Positions 11,046 through 20,359 of a stretch of DNA of 64,000 bases are shown here, in pieces. The translations under genes and the position numbers were made by a program. The stretch is from positions 1-64,000 of the forward strand of contig NZ_JAIEME010000003.1 in assembly GCF_019752415.1 (NCBI RefSeq), given 5' to 3'. The notes under the pieces were generated by a model. The model saw only the letters and a list, made by a program, of their open reading frames with translations, did not search any database and was not told the origin of the DNA. Position 1 is the first letter of the stretch, and the number at the start of each line of letters is the position of its first letter. Source of the DNA: Nitrosomonas sp. GTDB lineage: Bacteria; Pseudomonadota; Gammaproteobacteria; Burkholderiales; Nitrosomonadaceae.

Positions 11046-12473
11046 TTGCCCTCCATGATCAAAGTATTCATCAGCTACAGCCACGATTCCGACGAGCACC
11101 GCGAGTGGGTGCTCGGTTTATCCGAGAGCCTGCGCAAAAATGGCATTGAAACGATTCTTGACCGCTATGTCAGAAACGGTTCCCCGCCGGGGGGCTGGCC
11201 ACGCTGGATGTCGGATTCTCTAGATGAGACCACGCATGTGTTGTGCGTTTGCACGGAAACCTATTACCGCCGTTTCCACGGGCACGAGGTTCCTGACAAA
11301 GGTAAGGGCGTGGATTGGGAAGGCGCGATGATAGCGCAAGAGCTCTACGATGCGCGCAGTGTTTCAAAAAAATTCATTCCAGTGCTGCGTCACTCAACCG
11401 ACGAACTGCATATTCCAAAACCGCTAAGGCCACGAACCCATTATGTGTTGAACACCGAGGCCAATTACCAAGTGCTTTACGATGACTTGTTGGATCAAGG
11501 CGGTGTGGAGCCGGGTCCTATCGGTTTGCTAAAAATAAAACCTCGCACGGTTGGTACACCGCTAACTTTTGATGCACACCCACAAAGAACCGCATCGCAA
11601 GCGCACACGCGTGACAAAATCTCTCTCTACCATTCTGGTGATTTGGATCAAGTTGTTCAAAAAAGCAAATCAATACGTAACCCAGAGTACTTATTGGGTT
11701 TGTTAGATAGAAAACCGCAACATGTGCATTTTGATGGCCAGATTCCTGAAAAGCGACCTGTTGACGAAGGAAAAGCTTACGGATTTTGTATTTTCGGCCC
11801 CCGCAATGAATGGCCTAGCTCCGTGCGATATACACTGTCGTATTTACTTGAAGAACATAAGATTTCTTATTCCAAACATTCTCCAGAAATAAAACCACTG
11901 GAAACCAGGCTAAATCTGACTGACGAAAGTGCAGAATTGTTATCGATAGGAGAAACTCATTTGTGGAAGCTTTTGGGGCGCCAATTAAACTGCCGCTCTG
12001 AAGAAACAGATATTTTGAAGGTACTGCAGAGTAAAGAAGAATCGCATATTTTCTTCCGCGAATTGGTCGGAGACGAAGTTAAAAATCATAACTTTATCGC
12101 CGGAGTGCTTTTGGCATGGTCAAGGTTAACATTTGGCGTCAATTCCCACAGTCATTTTCTCCTGCTGATCTGTGAATCGGATTACTTGAGTGATTCAATG
12201 TTTTTTAGCCGGTTATTTCATAAGCGATCATCTTCCAGATGGTATCAGGATCTGCAAAAGCTACTATCCCGTCACCAGTTACAAAATTCGTTGCTGCCAA
12301 CATTATGCTCACCGACCGTTGCCGAGGATATCGAAGATTGGTTTAAAAATCACGAAATACCGGAACATTTGCGTAGCACGATTCGAAAAGAGCTACCCAG
12401 GCATTCCGCCATCCCGCTTGGGGATTTGAAAGAAAAATTACTTCCTATTTTACAAAACCATCACTCACACTAA
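11046..12473 (+). CDS. SEFIR (TIR-like) domain protein; C-terminal region possibly an inactive-STAND-like domain
   Basis: MIKVFISYSHDSDEHREWVLGLSESLRKNGIETILDRYVRNGSPPGGWPRWMSDSLDETTHVLCVCTETYYRR...GKGVDWEGAMIAQELYDA is typical SEFIR. Likely start is the ATG at 11055. Confidence 0.85.
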   Translation: MPSMIKVFISYSHDSDEHREWVLGLSESLRKNGIETILDRYVRNGSPPGGWPRWMSDSLDETTHVLCVCTETYYRRFHGHEVPDKGKGVDWEGAMIAQELYDARSVSKKFIPVLRHSTDELHIPKPLRPRTHYVLNTEANYQVLYDDLLDQGGVEPGPIGLLKIKPRTVGTPLTFDAHPQRTASQAHTRDKISLYHSGDLDQVVQKSKSIRNPEYLLGLLDRKPQHVHFDGQIPEKRPVDEGKAYGFCIFGPRNEWPSSVRYTLSYLLEEHKISYSKHSPEIKPLETRLNLTDESAELLSIGETHLWKLLGRQLNCRSEETDILKVLQSKEESHIFFRELVGDEVKNHNFIAGVLLAWSRLTFGVNSHSHFLLLICESDYLSDSMFFSRLFHKRSSSRWYQDLQKLLSRHQLQNSLLPTLCSPTVAEDIEDWFKNHEIPEHLRSTIRKELPRHSAIPLGDLKEKLLPILQNHHSH

Positions 12474-12485
12474 GAGCCAACCACC

Positions 12486-13655
12486 ATGTCGATCATTCTA
12501 CAACCCCATTATTATTCAGGTCGCGGCAAGGATTTAAAGCCAGAGAAATGGCGCAGTCTGCCGGGATTCGATCCCGACGATTTGACGCACCCGAAGGATT
12601 ACCTGGCTCCGGCGGGTTTGGTTTCCGCCGTCAATGTGGCGCTGGAGCTGGGTATGCCGCTGCTGCTGACCGGCGAGCCGGGTTGCGGCAAGTCGCAGCT
12701 GGCTTATAGCCTGGCTTGGGAATTGGATCATCCGCAAAATCCGGATGATGCCTGGCAAAAACCGCTGGCTTTCACCGTCAAATCGGATACGCAAAGCCGC
12801 GATTTGTTTTATCACTTTGATACCTTGGGGCGATTCCGCGCTACCCGCAGGGATGGCGAAAACGACGATCCGCGGCGCTTTTTGCGGTTTGAAGCGCTCG
12901 GCATGGCGATCTTGCAAGCATTGGGAATAGACGCCGTCAGCAAGCTCGGATTGTACGATTGTCTTGATGTGTCGGGCGAATCGCAACCGGTTGCGGAACC
13001 GCGGCGTTCGGTGGTATTAATCGATGAAATCGATAAAGCGCCGCGCGAGGTGCCGAATGACATTCTGAACGAAATCGAACGCATGAGTTTTGATATTCCG
13101 GAGTTGTTCGAAACCGCGCGCAAGAAAACCACGATATCGCTGCAAGCAGCAGCAATGCGGCCGATCGTGATCATCACCAGTAATCGCGAACGCGAATTGC
13201 CGGATGCTTTTCTGCGCCGCTGCGTGTATTTCCACCTCGATCTGCCCGCTTTCCGCAGCAAACTGGACAGTACGGTAGCCGGCGCCGCAGGGGGTGGGGA
13301 GGGCGGCGATGTCACCATCGAAAGCATTATCGAGAAGCGCTTGAATATCAAAATCCCTAGCGAAGAGACTGTGCCGAATGCGCAGAAAAGCGTGTGGGCG
13401 GCGGGGATTTCTTTTTTCCGTTATCTACGTAGTGAAGGGCAATTGGAGAAACAGCCGTCGATTGCGGAATTGCTGAATTGGATGCAATTGCTGCAGAAAC
13501 GCAGCCAACGGCTGACTGAAACACCGTACCTGACCAATACGGCATGGCTGGAAGTCTTTACTGCCAGCGCCGGTGTGACCTTATTCAAGCGCAAGGAAGA
13601 TCAAGAACACCTCCCTCAATTAATCGGCCGCTGGAAAGAGCGGCCAGTCGCCTAA
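12486..13655 (+). CDS. MoxR-like AAA+ ATPase
   Basis: Walker A LLLTGEPGCGKSQLAYSLAWEL; Walker B SVVLIDEIDKAPREVPNDILNEIE; sensor region PIVIITSNRERELPDAFLRRC. Confidence 0.92.
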   Translation: MSIILQPHYYSGRGKDLKPEKWRSLPGFDPDDLTHPKDYLAPAGLVSAVNVALELGMPLLLTGEPGCGKSQLAYSLAWELDHPQNPDDAWQKPLAFTVKSDTQSRDLFYHFDTLGRFRATRRDGENDDPRRFLRFEALGMAILQALGIDAVSKLGLYDCLDVSGESQPVAEPRRSVVLIDEIDKAPREVPNDILNEIERMSFDIPELFETARKKTTISLQAAAMRPIVIITSNRERELPDAFLRRCVYFHLDLPAFRSKLDSTVAGAAGGGEGGDVTIESIIEKRLNIKIPSEETVPNAQKSVWAAGISFFRYLRSEGQLEKQPSIAELLNWMQLLQKRSQRLTETPYLTNTAWLEVFTASAGVTLFKRKEDQEHLPQLIGRWKERPVA

Positions 13656-13679
13656 TCTAACCTGAGCTAACCGAATTCC

Positions 13680-16600
13680 GTGGATAGCCGAGAATTTTAT
13701 TCCCGCATCGATGAATTCGGTGTGTTGCTGCGCGCCGAAGGCATGGCGCACGGTGTCGATGTCTGGCTGTCGGTCGCGCGCTTGCTTAATCGGTTGCAAC
13801 AGCAAGATAAGTTGCCAAAAGAGGCCAGCGAATTGGCCCCGCTGCTGGGGCCGCTGTTTTGCCGCAACCCGGAAGAGCAAGCGCGTTTTCCAGTGCTGTT
13901 TGAACAATGGCTAAAAGGCGAAAGCCAATCAACCCTGGCAACTAAAAACCGCATCAGTTCACCAGGCAGCAGTGCTTTCGTTGCCGCGCAAGAAACCGCG
14001 CAAAAAACGCAAAAAATCTGGATCATGGGCGGCGTCGCACTGATCGTTTGCGTGATCGCCGTATTGCTGGTCAAAGTACCGGATCGGCTTCAGGTAAAAC
14101 CACCGCCGGGGCCGATCATAGAGCCATTCGGAGATAAACCGTCACCACCGATCCCCCGGAGCAAACCGCAACCGGCTACTGCATCCATTGCCATCGTTGA
14201 TCACATCGCGCCACGGCCGCAACCGGAGCCGGACTATGTGCGGCTAGAGTGGAAAAATACCGTGCGCAATATTGGCTGGGCGTTGTTCGCATTGCCGTGG
14301 TTGCCGGTGCTGTTGATTTTGGCTTGGCGCTATCAACGCAACGCGGTTTTGCGCAAACAAACCGCTTCGGTTGACGACCTGCTGCATCATTTTCGCTTTG
14401 ATCGCATACTGCAACCCTTTTTTGGCGGCGCCAAGGCCGAGCAGGCATTGCGCGAATTGCATGCAGCGCGGCTGGTGCCGACGAGCCGCCTGCATATCAC
14501 CGCCACCATCGAAGCCACCGCGCGCAGTGGCGGTTATTTCCAGCCGGTACATCGCAACCGCCGGGTTGCCCCCGAACACTTATTGCTGGTTCGCAGCCAG
14601 CATCGCGACGACCAGCAAGCGGCATTGGCGGAAGAATTGGAGAAGCGCTTTAAAGCACTCGGACTGCCCATCAACACCTATCGCTTTCGCGACGATCCGC
14701 GCTGGCTGGTGCGCTGGCATGACGACGACAGCAAAGCCAGCTATTACCAACTGCAGCAACTGGTGGCGCGGCACGAAGCCGCGCGCTTGCTGATCATCAG
14801 CGAAACAGCGATTTTGTTTCATCCGTACAGCGGGGAGATTCGCACCTGGCTCGATGATTTGTCGCCTTGGCAGGACAAAGTTTGGCTGCACCCGCGCGAT
14901 GCCGGTACCGCGCACGCAGCGGTATTGGCGCAGCACCACTTTCTGATGCTGCCGCTGGCGCAAGACAACCTGCCGCAACTGGTCAAACACCTGACCACAC
15001 CGCAACCGCACAAGCTGATGCTACAAAAAACCGACCCATCGCCGCTGCCCGCGCTGATCGCTGCCGAGCCCGATGCCTGGCTCGGTGAGCGCCCGCCTTA
15101 TGGCGCGAATCTTGCCTTGCTGGTGCAGCAATTGCAACAATTCCTAGCTGCCGATGGATTGCGTCTGTTGCGCGCAGTGGCGGTATTTCCAAAACCGCAC
15201 TGGGCGCTGACGCGCGCGTTGGATTATTTGTTATTTGAGCGCTTAAATACCGCCGATCCGCTACCGCAGCGCGAACAGCGGCTGGCGCGCTTGAGCCGCT
15301 TGCCCTGGTTGACGCACGCGCATTTACCGGATTGGCTGCGGGAATACCTCCTGCTCGGCATGGGCCGTGACGAAAGGCAACAAGTAGCCACTGCCTGGCA
15401 GCGCTTATTCAACCGGCTGACCGATAAGGACAGCCCCAATTCGCTGAGCCTTGAAGTCAGAACACCACCCAAGCTGCAACTCAAACTAAATCTCGATGAC
15501 TTGCGTGCGCTCTCTCAGGACAATGCCATTAACGACCCGATTTTCGCCAATATCCTGTTGGGCGGGAAACTGGGCTTGCTGGATTTTCGCATTCCGCAAG
15601 CGCTGGCTAAGCTACTGCCCAAAACCAATCAATCGCTGATTCTGCGCCCGGCCTTAATTCTGCTGTTTTGGGCGCTGCTCGGAACCGGTACGTTATTCGC
15701 CGCCTGGCATTACGTTGGCCAACACACATTCATCGACTATCAGCGCAACCAAATGGCACAGGAGAATGCCCAATGGCGCGTCACGCTCAACCACCGCGAA
15801 GACACGCAAGCACTGATGGAAGCCTTGCAAAGCAAGCTGAAAACCGCTCAGTTTCCCGTATCCATCGGATCGGATACCCTCGATGCTAAGCCAACGATCA
15901 ACACCATCCGATTTGCGCGCGGCGGGCAGGCTGCTGCCGAACGGATTGCAGGCCGTTTGGCTTGGCTGACGTATGGCGCAGCAATTAACGTGATCGAGTC
16001 AACGGGCATCTCCGCAGGCACTATTCAAGTACAGCTTAACCGCACGTATCAACACGGTGCAGGATTTAATGATGAGTTACGCGCCGCAAAAGAATCCCGG
16101 CTTTCGTTTGAGCCCGAAATGGTACGTATTCCATCCGGAAAATTCCTAATGGGTTCGCCTAAAACCGAAGCCGGTCGAAGTTCTAACGAAGATCCGCAAC
16201 ACGAAGTCACTATCGCCTACGCTTTTGAAATCAGCAAATATGAAGTCACGTTTGACGAATACGATGCGTTTGCCAAAGCCACCAAGCGGCAATTACCCAG
16301 TGGTGGCAGTTGGGGGCGCGGCAAACGCCCGGTAATCAATGTGAGCTTTAACGACGCGCAAGCCTATGTCAAATGGTTGTCGGATAAAACCGGCAGGCAA
16401 TACCGCCTGCCAACGGAAGCCGAATGGGAATTTGCCGCACGGGCTGGAAGCGAAACGGCATACTGGTGGGGTAATGACGTCGGCAAAATCTATGCAAACT
16501 GCGATGGTTGCGGCAGTGAAGGGGATGGTAAACAGACTGCACCAGCGGATTCATTTAACCCCAATGCATTCGGCCTGCATAACACGGCAGGTAACGTGTG

Positions 16601-16817
16601 GGAATGGGTGGAGGATTGCTGGCATGAGAATTATCAAGGCGCGCCAGCAGATGGCTCGGCGTGGAAGGAAGCCAATGGCGGGGATTGTAATCGCCGGGTG
16701 GTTCGGGGCGGTTCGTGGAACAACAACCGACTGCTCTTGCGATCGGCTAACCGTAACGGGGACAGCACCGATGAAGTCGTCGACGTCCTGGGTTTTCGTA
16801 TCGCCAGGGCTTTTTGA
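13680..16817 (+). CDS. Large multi-TM protein with CoxE-like N-terminus, central Rossmann/vWA-like region and C-terminal FGE-sulfatase domain
   Basis: TM segments IWIMGGVALIVCVIAVLLV, WALFALPWLPVLLILAW, LILLFWALLGTGTLFAAW; FGE motifs PEMVRIPSGKFLMGSP, YRLPTEAEWEFAARAG, GLHNTAGNVWEWVEDCW, RRVVRGGSWNNN...LRSANRN...LGFRIAR. Starts with GTG. Confidence 0.9.
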   Translation: MDSREFYSRIDEFGVLLRAEGMAHGVDVWLSVARLLNRLQQQDKLPKEASELAPLLGPLFCRNPEEQARFPVLFEQWLKGESQSTLATKNRISSPGSSAFVAAQETAQKTQKIWIMGGVALIVCVIAVLLVKVPDRLQVKPPPGPIIEPFGDKPSPPIPRSKPQPATASIAIVDHIAPRPQPEPDYVRLEWKNTVRNIGWALFALPWLPVLLILAWRYQRNAVLRKQTASVDDLLHHFRFDRILQPFFGGAKAEQALRELHAARLVPTSRLHITATIEATARSGGYFQPVHRNRRVAPEHLLLVRSQHRDDQQAALAEELEKRFKALGLPINTYRFRDDPRWLVRWHDDDSKASYYQLQQLVARHEAARLLIISETAILFHPYSGEIRTWLDDLSPWQDKVWLHPRDAGTAHAAVLAQHHFLMLPLAQDNLPQLVKHLTTPQPHKLMLQKTDPSPLPALIAAEPDAWLGERPPYGANLALLVQQLQQFLAADGLRLLRAVAVFPKPHWALTRALDYLLFERLNTADPLPQREQRLARLSRLPWLTHAHLPDWLREYLLLGMGRDERQQVATAWQRLFNRLTDKDSPNSLSLEVRTPPKLQLKLNLDDLRALSQDNAINDPIFANILLGGKLGLLDFRIPQALAKLLPKTNQSLILRPALILLFWALLGTGTLFAAWHYVGQHTFIDYQRNQMAQENAQWRVTLNHREDTQALMEALQSKLKTAQFPVSIGSDTLDAKPTINTIRFARGGQAAAERIAGRLAWLTYGAAINVIESTGISAGTIQVQLNRTYQHGAGFNDELRAAKESRLSFEPEMVRIPSGKFLMGSPKTEAGRSSNEDPQHEVTIAYAFEISKYEVTFDEYDAFAKATKRQLPSGGSWGRGKRPVINVSFNDAQAYVKWLSDKTGRQYRLPTEAEWEFAARAGSETAYWWGNDVGKIYANCDGCGSEGDGKQTAPADSFNPNAFGLHNTAGNVWEWVEDCWHENYQGAPADGSAWKEANGGDCNRRVVRGGSWNNNRLLLRSANRNGDSTDEVVDVLGFRIARAF
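16698..16817 (+). other. Candidate diversity-generating retroelement variable repeat (VR) at the 3' end of the FGE gene
   Basis: VVRGGSWNNNRLLLRSANRNGDSTDEVVDVLGFRIARAF*, with runs of NNC codons (AAC AAC AAC ... GAC AGC ACC ... GTC GTC GAC GTC) as expected from mutated AAC template codons. Confidence 0.65.
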
Positions 16818-16876
16818 TGATTTGTTCTTTGTGCTTTGATTCTTTGTGATTTGTGTTTTTGTAGTTTTTGTCGGAT

Positions 16877-16896
16877 GGATTAGCGCAGCGTAATCC
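16877..16896. repeat. Short palindromic intergenic repeat
   Basis: GGATTAGCGCAGCGTAATCC. Confidence 0.75.
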
Positions 16897-16929
16897 GTCA
16901 TTGCTGTAGTATCGTTCGCCGCTGTTCTT

Positions 16930-16956
16930 GGTGCATTGCGCTTTGCTTAATGCACC
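16930..16956. repeat. Short palindromic intergenic repeat
   Basis: GGTGCATT gcgctttgctt AATGCACC. Confidence 0.75.
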
Positions 16957-16973
16957 CTACTTTTGGGGTTTGC

Positions 16974-17041
16974 TGTCATTCCGAACGGAGTGAGGAATCT
17001 TTTTCAGTAATACAAGATTTCTCCCTTGGGTCGAAATGGCA
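16974..17041. repeat. Palindromic repeat, TGTCATT-type family, copy 1
   Basis: TGTCATTCCGAACGGAGTGAGGAATCTT ... reverse complement of right arm TGCCATTTCGACCCAAGGGAGAAATCTT. Confidence 0.75.
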
Positions 17042-17161
17042 CAATGGGGTTTTCCGTCATGTATGCTTTGTTGCGTTTTAACGCGATAGGGTGTTTTTAT
17101 GACATCGAACAGAGAAACAGTGGGGGGGTGACTCGCCACCACCCCGATTTTTAACGAGAAA

Positions 17162-18649
17162 CTATATTCTTTTATACCATTTTCCGTTTTTTACCGAATC
17201 AACCTCAGTATATTCTTTCATCATTAACTCCCAAAGCTTTGCATGCTTTGACTCAATCAGCTTGTCATACTCATTTTTTACAAAGAGATAGGTCGGAAGC
17301 TTATTTTTGAATTGGTCATAAAAATCTTCCCATTGATAATCCAGATAATATTCCAATATCCAGCCGTTAATACTCAATTCAGGCAAATGGGATGTCAGTA
17401 GATACATTCTGGGGTTTCCACATATAAAGATGGTATCTTCTGGTTTAATAACATTAATGATATTTTCCGCATCATTTTTTGCGTAATCAAAAGTGTATCC
17501 TTTTTTATCGCCTTGTGGCGCTACGCCCTTCCAGAACGTATTCAATTGATTTGAAAATATCAAAGATATTATCGTAATGATTAAGAGACCTTTTATCAGC
17601 GGTGTGCCGAGTTTTATTTTCCGAAGAAAATGGTACAAAACAAAATCCAGTCCCATTACTGCAAACACGCCAATTGGGACATACAGAAGCTGAAAATGAT
17701 AAGACCACCATGAGGTTTTTTGCATGAGTATGACCCCAAACCCTATAACCCCCCACGCTATGATCAAACTAAAAAAATGAGATTCTTTTTTCGTGATCAG
17801 AAAGACGCCAATTACTGCGAGTAATAGGAGCGCAAGCATTTGTTTGATAAACCACTTAATTGATGAGAGCAATCGATCCGGATCAATTTGATCGGCTAAC
17901 GTTATGACACTCGTTGGGATTTTGAAATAGATATCGACCACCAGATTTTCGATCTGATGCGTAAAAACATAGGCTAGAAAAATCGATAGCGGTATCACGA
18001 ATCCAACAAATAATGGGATTATTTGTTTAACAAGAATATATTTTAAACTCTGACTTCTTAGCGTGAATATAAAGTGAATTAGCAGAAAGAAGAAAATAAT
18101 GGGAGCAAAAACCAGTTTGCTCAATAAAATAACGCCGATCAGAACACCTATCGTCAAGTACGTCACAAACAGAGCATTTCCCGTTTTGTAGGCTCTATCT
18201 AATAGCCAAACCATTAGAAACAAAGGAACGTTAATCAGTGCTTCCAGTTGAGTTAAATGAAAAATGGTCGCATTGCAATAATAGGATCCGACAATGAACA
18301 AGGGGAGCAGACTATTGAGATAATCCGCACGAAACAGTGAATAGCTCCTGATCGTATAAAATAATAGTATCGAAAATAATATCCAATAGCCTAATTCAAA
18401 CAGATGAATACTGACATCACTCCAGCCTAAAGTTTTACCGGCCAGTAAATAAAATAAGAAAATTCCCGGCTGTTTATAATCAAACAGATCTTTGTATAGG
18501 ATTTTTCCTGAATCTAGCAGTTGCGAAATGATTACGAATAAGGATTGATCGCCGCCCAAAACAGTGGGACTATGAAGTAAACCCATAGTCATGATAATTA
18601 ACAGTACAGAGATAATATCCAGTCTATTTTTAATGTTTTGAAGCATCAT
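17162..18649 (-). CDS. Polytopic membrane protein, GT39/PMT-like glycosyltransferase family
   Basis: Many TM segments; N-terminal GGDQSLFVIISQLLDSGKILYKDLFDYKQPGIF typical of membrane glycosyltransferases. Confidence 0.75.
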   Translation of the reverse strand: MMLQNIKNRLDIISVLLIIMTMGLLHSPTVLGGDQSLFVIISQLLDSGKILYKDLFDYKQPGIFLFYLLAGKTLGWSDVSIHLFELGYWILFSILLFYTIRSYSLFRADYLNSLLPLFIVGSYYCNATIFHLTQLEALINVPLFLMVWLLDRAYKTGNALFVTYLTIGVLIGVILLSKLVFAPIIFFFLLIHFIFTLRSQSLKYILVKQIIPLFVGFVIPLSIFLAYVFTHQIENLVVDIYFKIPTSVITLADQIDPDRLLSSIKWFIKQMLALLLLAVIGVFLITKKESHFFSLIIAWGVIGFGVILMQKTSWWSYHFQLLYVPIGVFAVMGLDFVLYHFLRKIKLGTPLIKGLLIITIISLIFSNQLNTFWKGVAPQGDKKGYTFDYAKNDAENIINVIKPEDTIFICGNPRMYLLTSHLPELSINGWILEYYLDYQWEDFYDQFKNKLPTYLFVKNEYDKLIESKHAKLWELMMKEYTEVDSVKNGKWYKRI

Positions 18650-19052
18650 AATTTTTAAAAAAGTTAGGTAAAGACAACTGAGAGTTTTTATGGAATTACT
18701 AATAAAACGCTAAAAATGTTATTTCTTTCCTGAGATTTACTTTGTTTTTTGTCTCCCAATGGGCGGATGGTTTTATGCTATCAGCTTTTCCTTCTGTTGA
18801 GTAATTAGCTGGTCATTTGCTTTCAAATTCACCTTTCCAAAACAGCGCCATACCCTAAGATTGCTTGTTTAGCACCACCATTAACATCAAGCCGTGTGAA
18901 TTTCCTTTATTTCACCTCCGGTTGTGTCACCGTTCAAGTAACGCAAGGCTGCGAATTGGATGTCTAAAGTTGAGCGAAGTTAGACTGGATCCTGTTTTCA
19001 AAGACTTAATCGGGTATACTGAGCAGCTTTTATAATTCTGATTGCTTAAACT

Positions 19053-20216
19053 ATGAGTGCATATCTTTTTACTTCTGAGTCTGTTTCTGAGGGTCATCCA
19101 GATAAGGTTGCTGATCAAATTTCAGATGCTGTTTTGGATGCGATTTTAAGTCAAGACGCCAATGCTCGTGTGGCTTGCGAAACATTATGTAGCACGGGTC
19201 TAATCGTGTTGTCAGGTGAGATAACCACTCATGCTACTGTTGATTACAACATAATTGCACGTGAAACCGTTAAGAATATTGGTTATACCAGTTCTAATAT
19301 TGGTTTTGATTCTACAACTTGCGCGGTTTTAACAGCTTTCAATAAACAGTCGCCCGATATTGCGCAAGGAGTTGACCGTACCAAAGAAGAGGAAATGGAG
19401 CAGGGGGCTGGTGATCAGGGACTCATGTTCGGATATGCCTGCGATGAAACACCACAACTGATGCCCATGCCAATTTTTTATGCACATCGTTTGGTTGAAC
19501 GCCAAGCCGAATTGAGGAAAAAGGGTAAATTGGCATGGTTGCGTCCTGATGCCAAGTCACAAGTGTCAGTGCGCTACCAGAATGGTAAACCGCAAAGTAT
19601 CGAAACTGTCGTCATCTCAACACAGCATGATCCCGATATTTCTCATCACGCATTGACCGAGGCAGTGATTGAAGAGATTATTAAACCCGTATTACCTTCT
19701 GAACTCATCAGTAATCATATTAAGTATCTGGTCAATCCAACGGGTCGTTTTGTAGTGGGTGGTCCGATGGGGGATTGTGGTTTAACCGGCCGTAAAATTA
19801 TTGTCGATAGCTATGGCGGTTCCGCGCATCATGGTGGCGGGGCTTTTTCTGGTAAAGATCCTTCTAAAGTTGATCGATCGGCGACTTATGCCGGGCGCTA
19901 TGTTGCAAAGAATATTGTAGCGGCTGGGATTGCCAGCAGATGTGAGGTGCAAGTTGCCTATGCCATTGGTGTTGCTAGACCTGTTTCATTGATGGTCAAC
20001 ACATTCGGTACAGGAAAAATCACTGACGACAAGATTGTCGAATTAATTGAAAGACATTTTGATTTACGTCCCCGCGGTATCATTCATGCGTTGAATCTGT
20101 TACGCCCTATTTACGGGAAAACTGCAGCCTATGGACATTTTGGTCGTGAGCTTCCTGAATTCACCTGGGAAGCTACGGATAAGGCTGCTCAGTTACGTGT
20201 CGATGCTGGTCTATAA
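19053..20216 (+). CDS. metK: S-adenosylmethionine synthetase
   Basis: [58 protein letters not shown]. Confidence 0.98.
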   Translation: MSAYLFTSESVSEGHPDKVADQISDAVLDAILSQDANARVACETLCSTGLIVLSGEITTHATVDYNIIARETVKNIGYTSSNIGFDSTTCAVLTAFNKQSPDIAQGVDRTKEEEMEQGAGDQGLMFGYACDETPQLMPMPIFYAHRLVERQAELRKKGKLAWLRPDAKSQVSVRYQNGKPQSIETVVISTQHDPDISHHALTEAVIEEIIKPVLPSELISNHIKYLVNPTGRFVVGGPMGDCGLTGRKIIVDSYGGSAHHGGGAFSGKDPSKVDRSATYAGRYVAKNIVAAGIASRCEVQVAYAIGVARPVSLMVNTFGTGKITDDKIVELIERHFDLRPRGIIHALNLLRPIYGKTAAYGHFGRELPEFTWEATDKAAQLRVDAGL

Positions 20217-20268
20217 ATTATTCATAGCAATTTGCCGCTATTGAAAAGCTTTAATTGATTCTTCCCCT

Positions 20269-20338
20269 ATGCTGAGGAGCGCTGCAGCGGTTTGTTCCGT
20301 GAGGCTCAGCATGGAGGATATTGTTACAACGGCGCTCG
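20269..20338 (+). ncRNA. S-adenosylhomocysteine (SAH) riboswitch
   Basis: GCTGAGGAGCGCTGCAGCGG...CCGTGAGGCTCAGC...ACAACGGCGCTC just upstream of ahcY: P1 GCTGAG/CTCAGC and pseudoknot GAGCGC/GCGCTC match the SAH riboswitch layout. Confidence 0.9.
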
Positions 20339-20359
20339 TTCATATTTTAGGAGAAGACT

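Noticed and set aside
12534-15484. Many 60-180 aa antisense/out-of-frame ORFs in the MoxR and FGE genes
   Set aside because: High-GC shadow ORFs overlapping well-supported coding frames.
16818-17160. Possible DGR template repeat or RT just after the VR
   Set aside because: Sequence contains only palindromic repeats; no near-copy of the VR and no RT-like ORF.
18890-19052. Possible SAM riboswitch upstream of metK
   Set aside because: No recognisable SAM-class core; only generic sequence.
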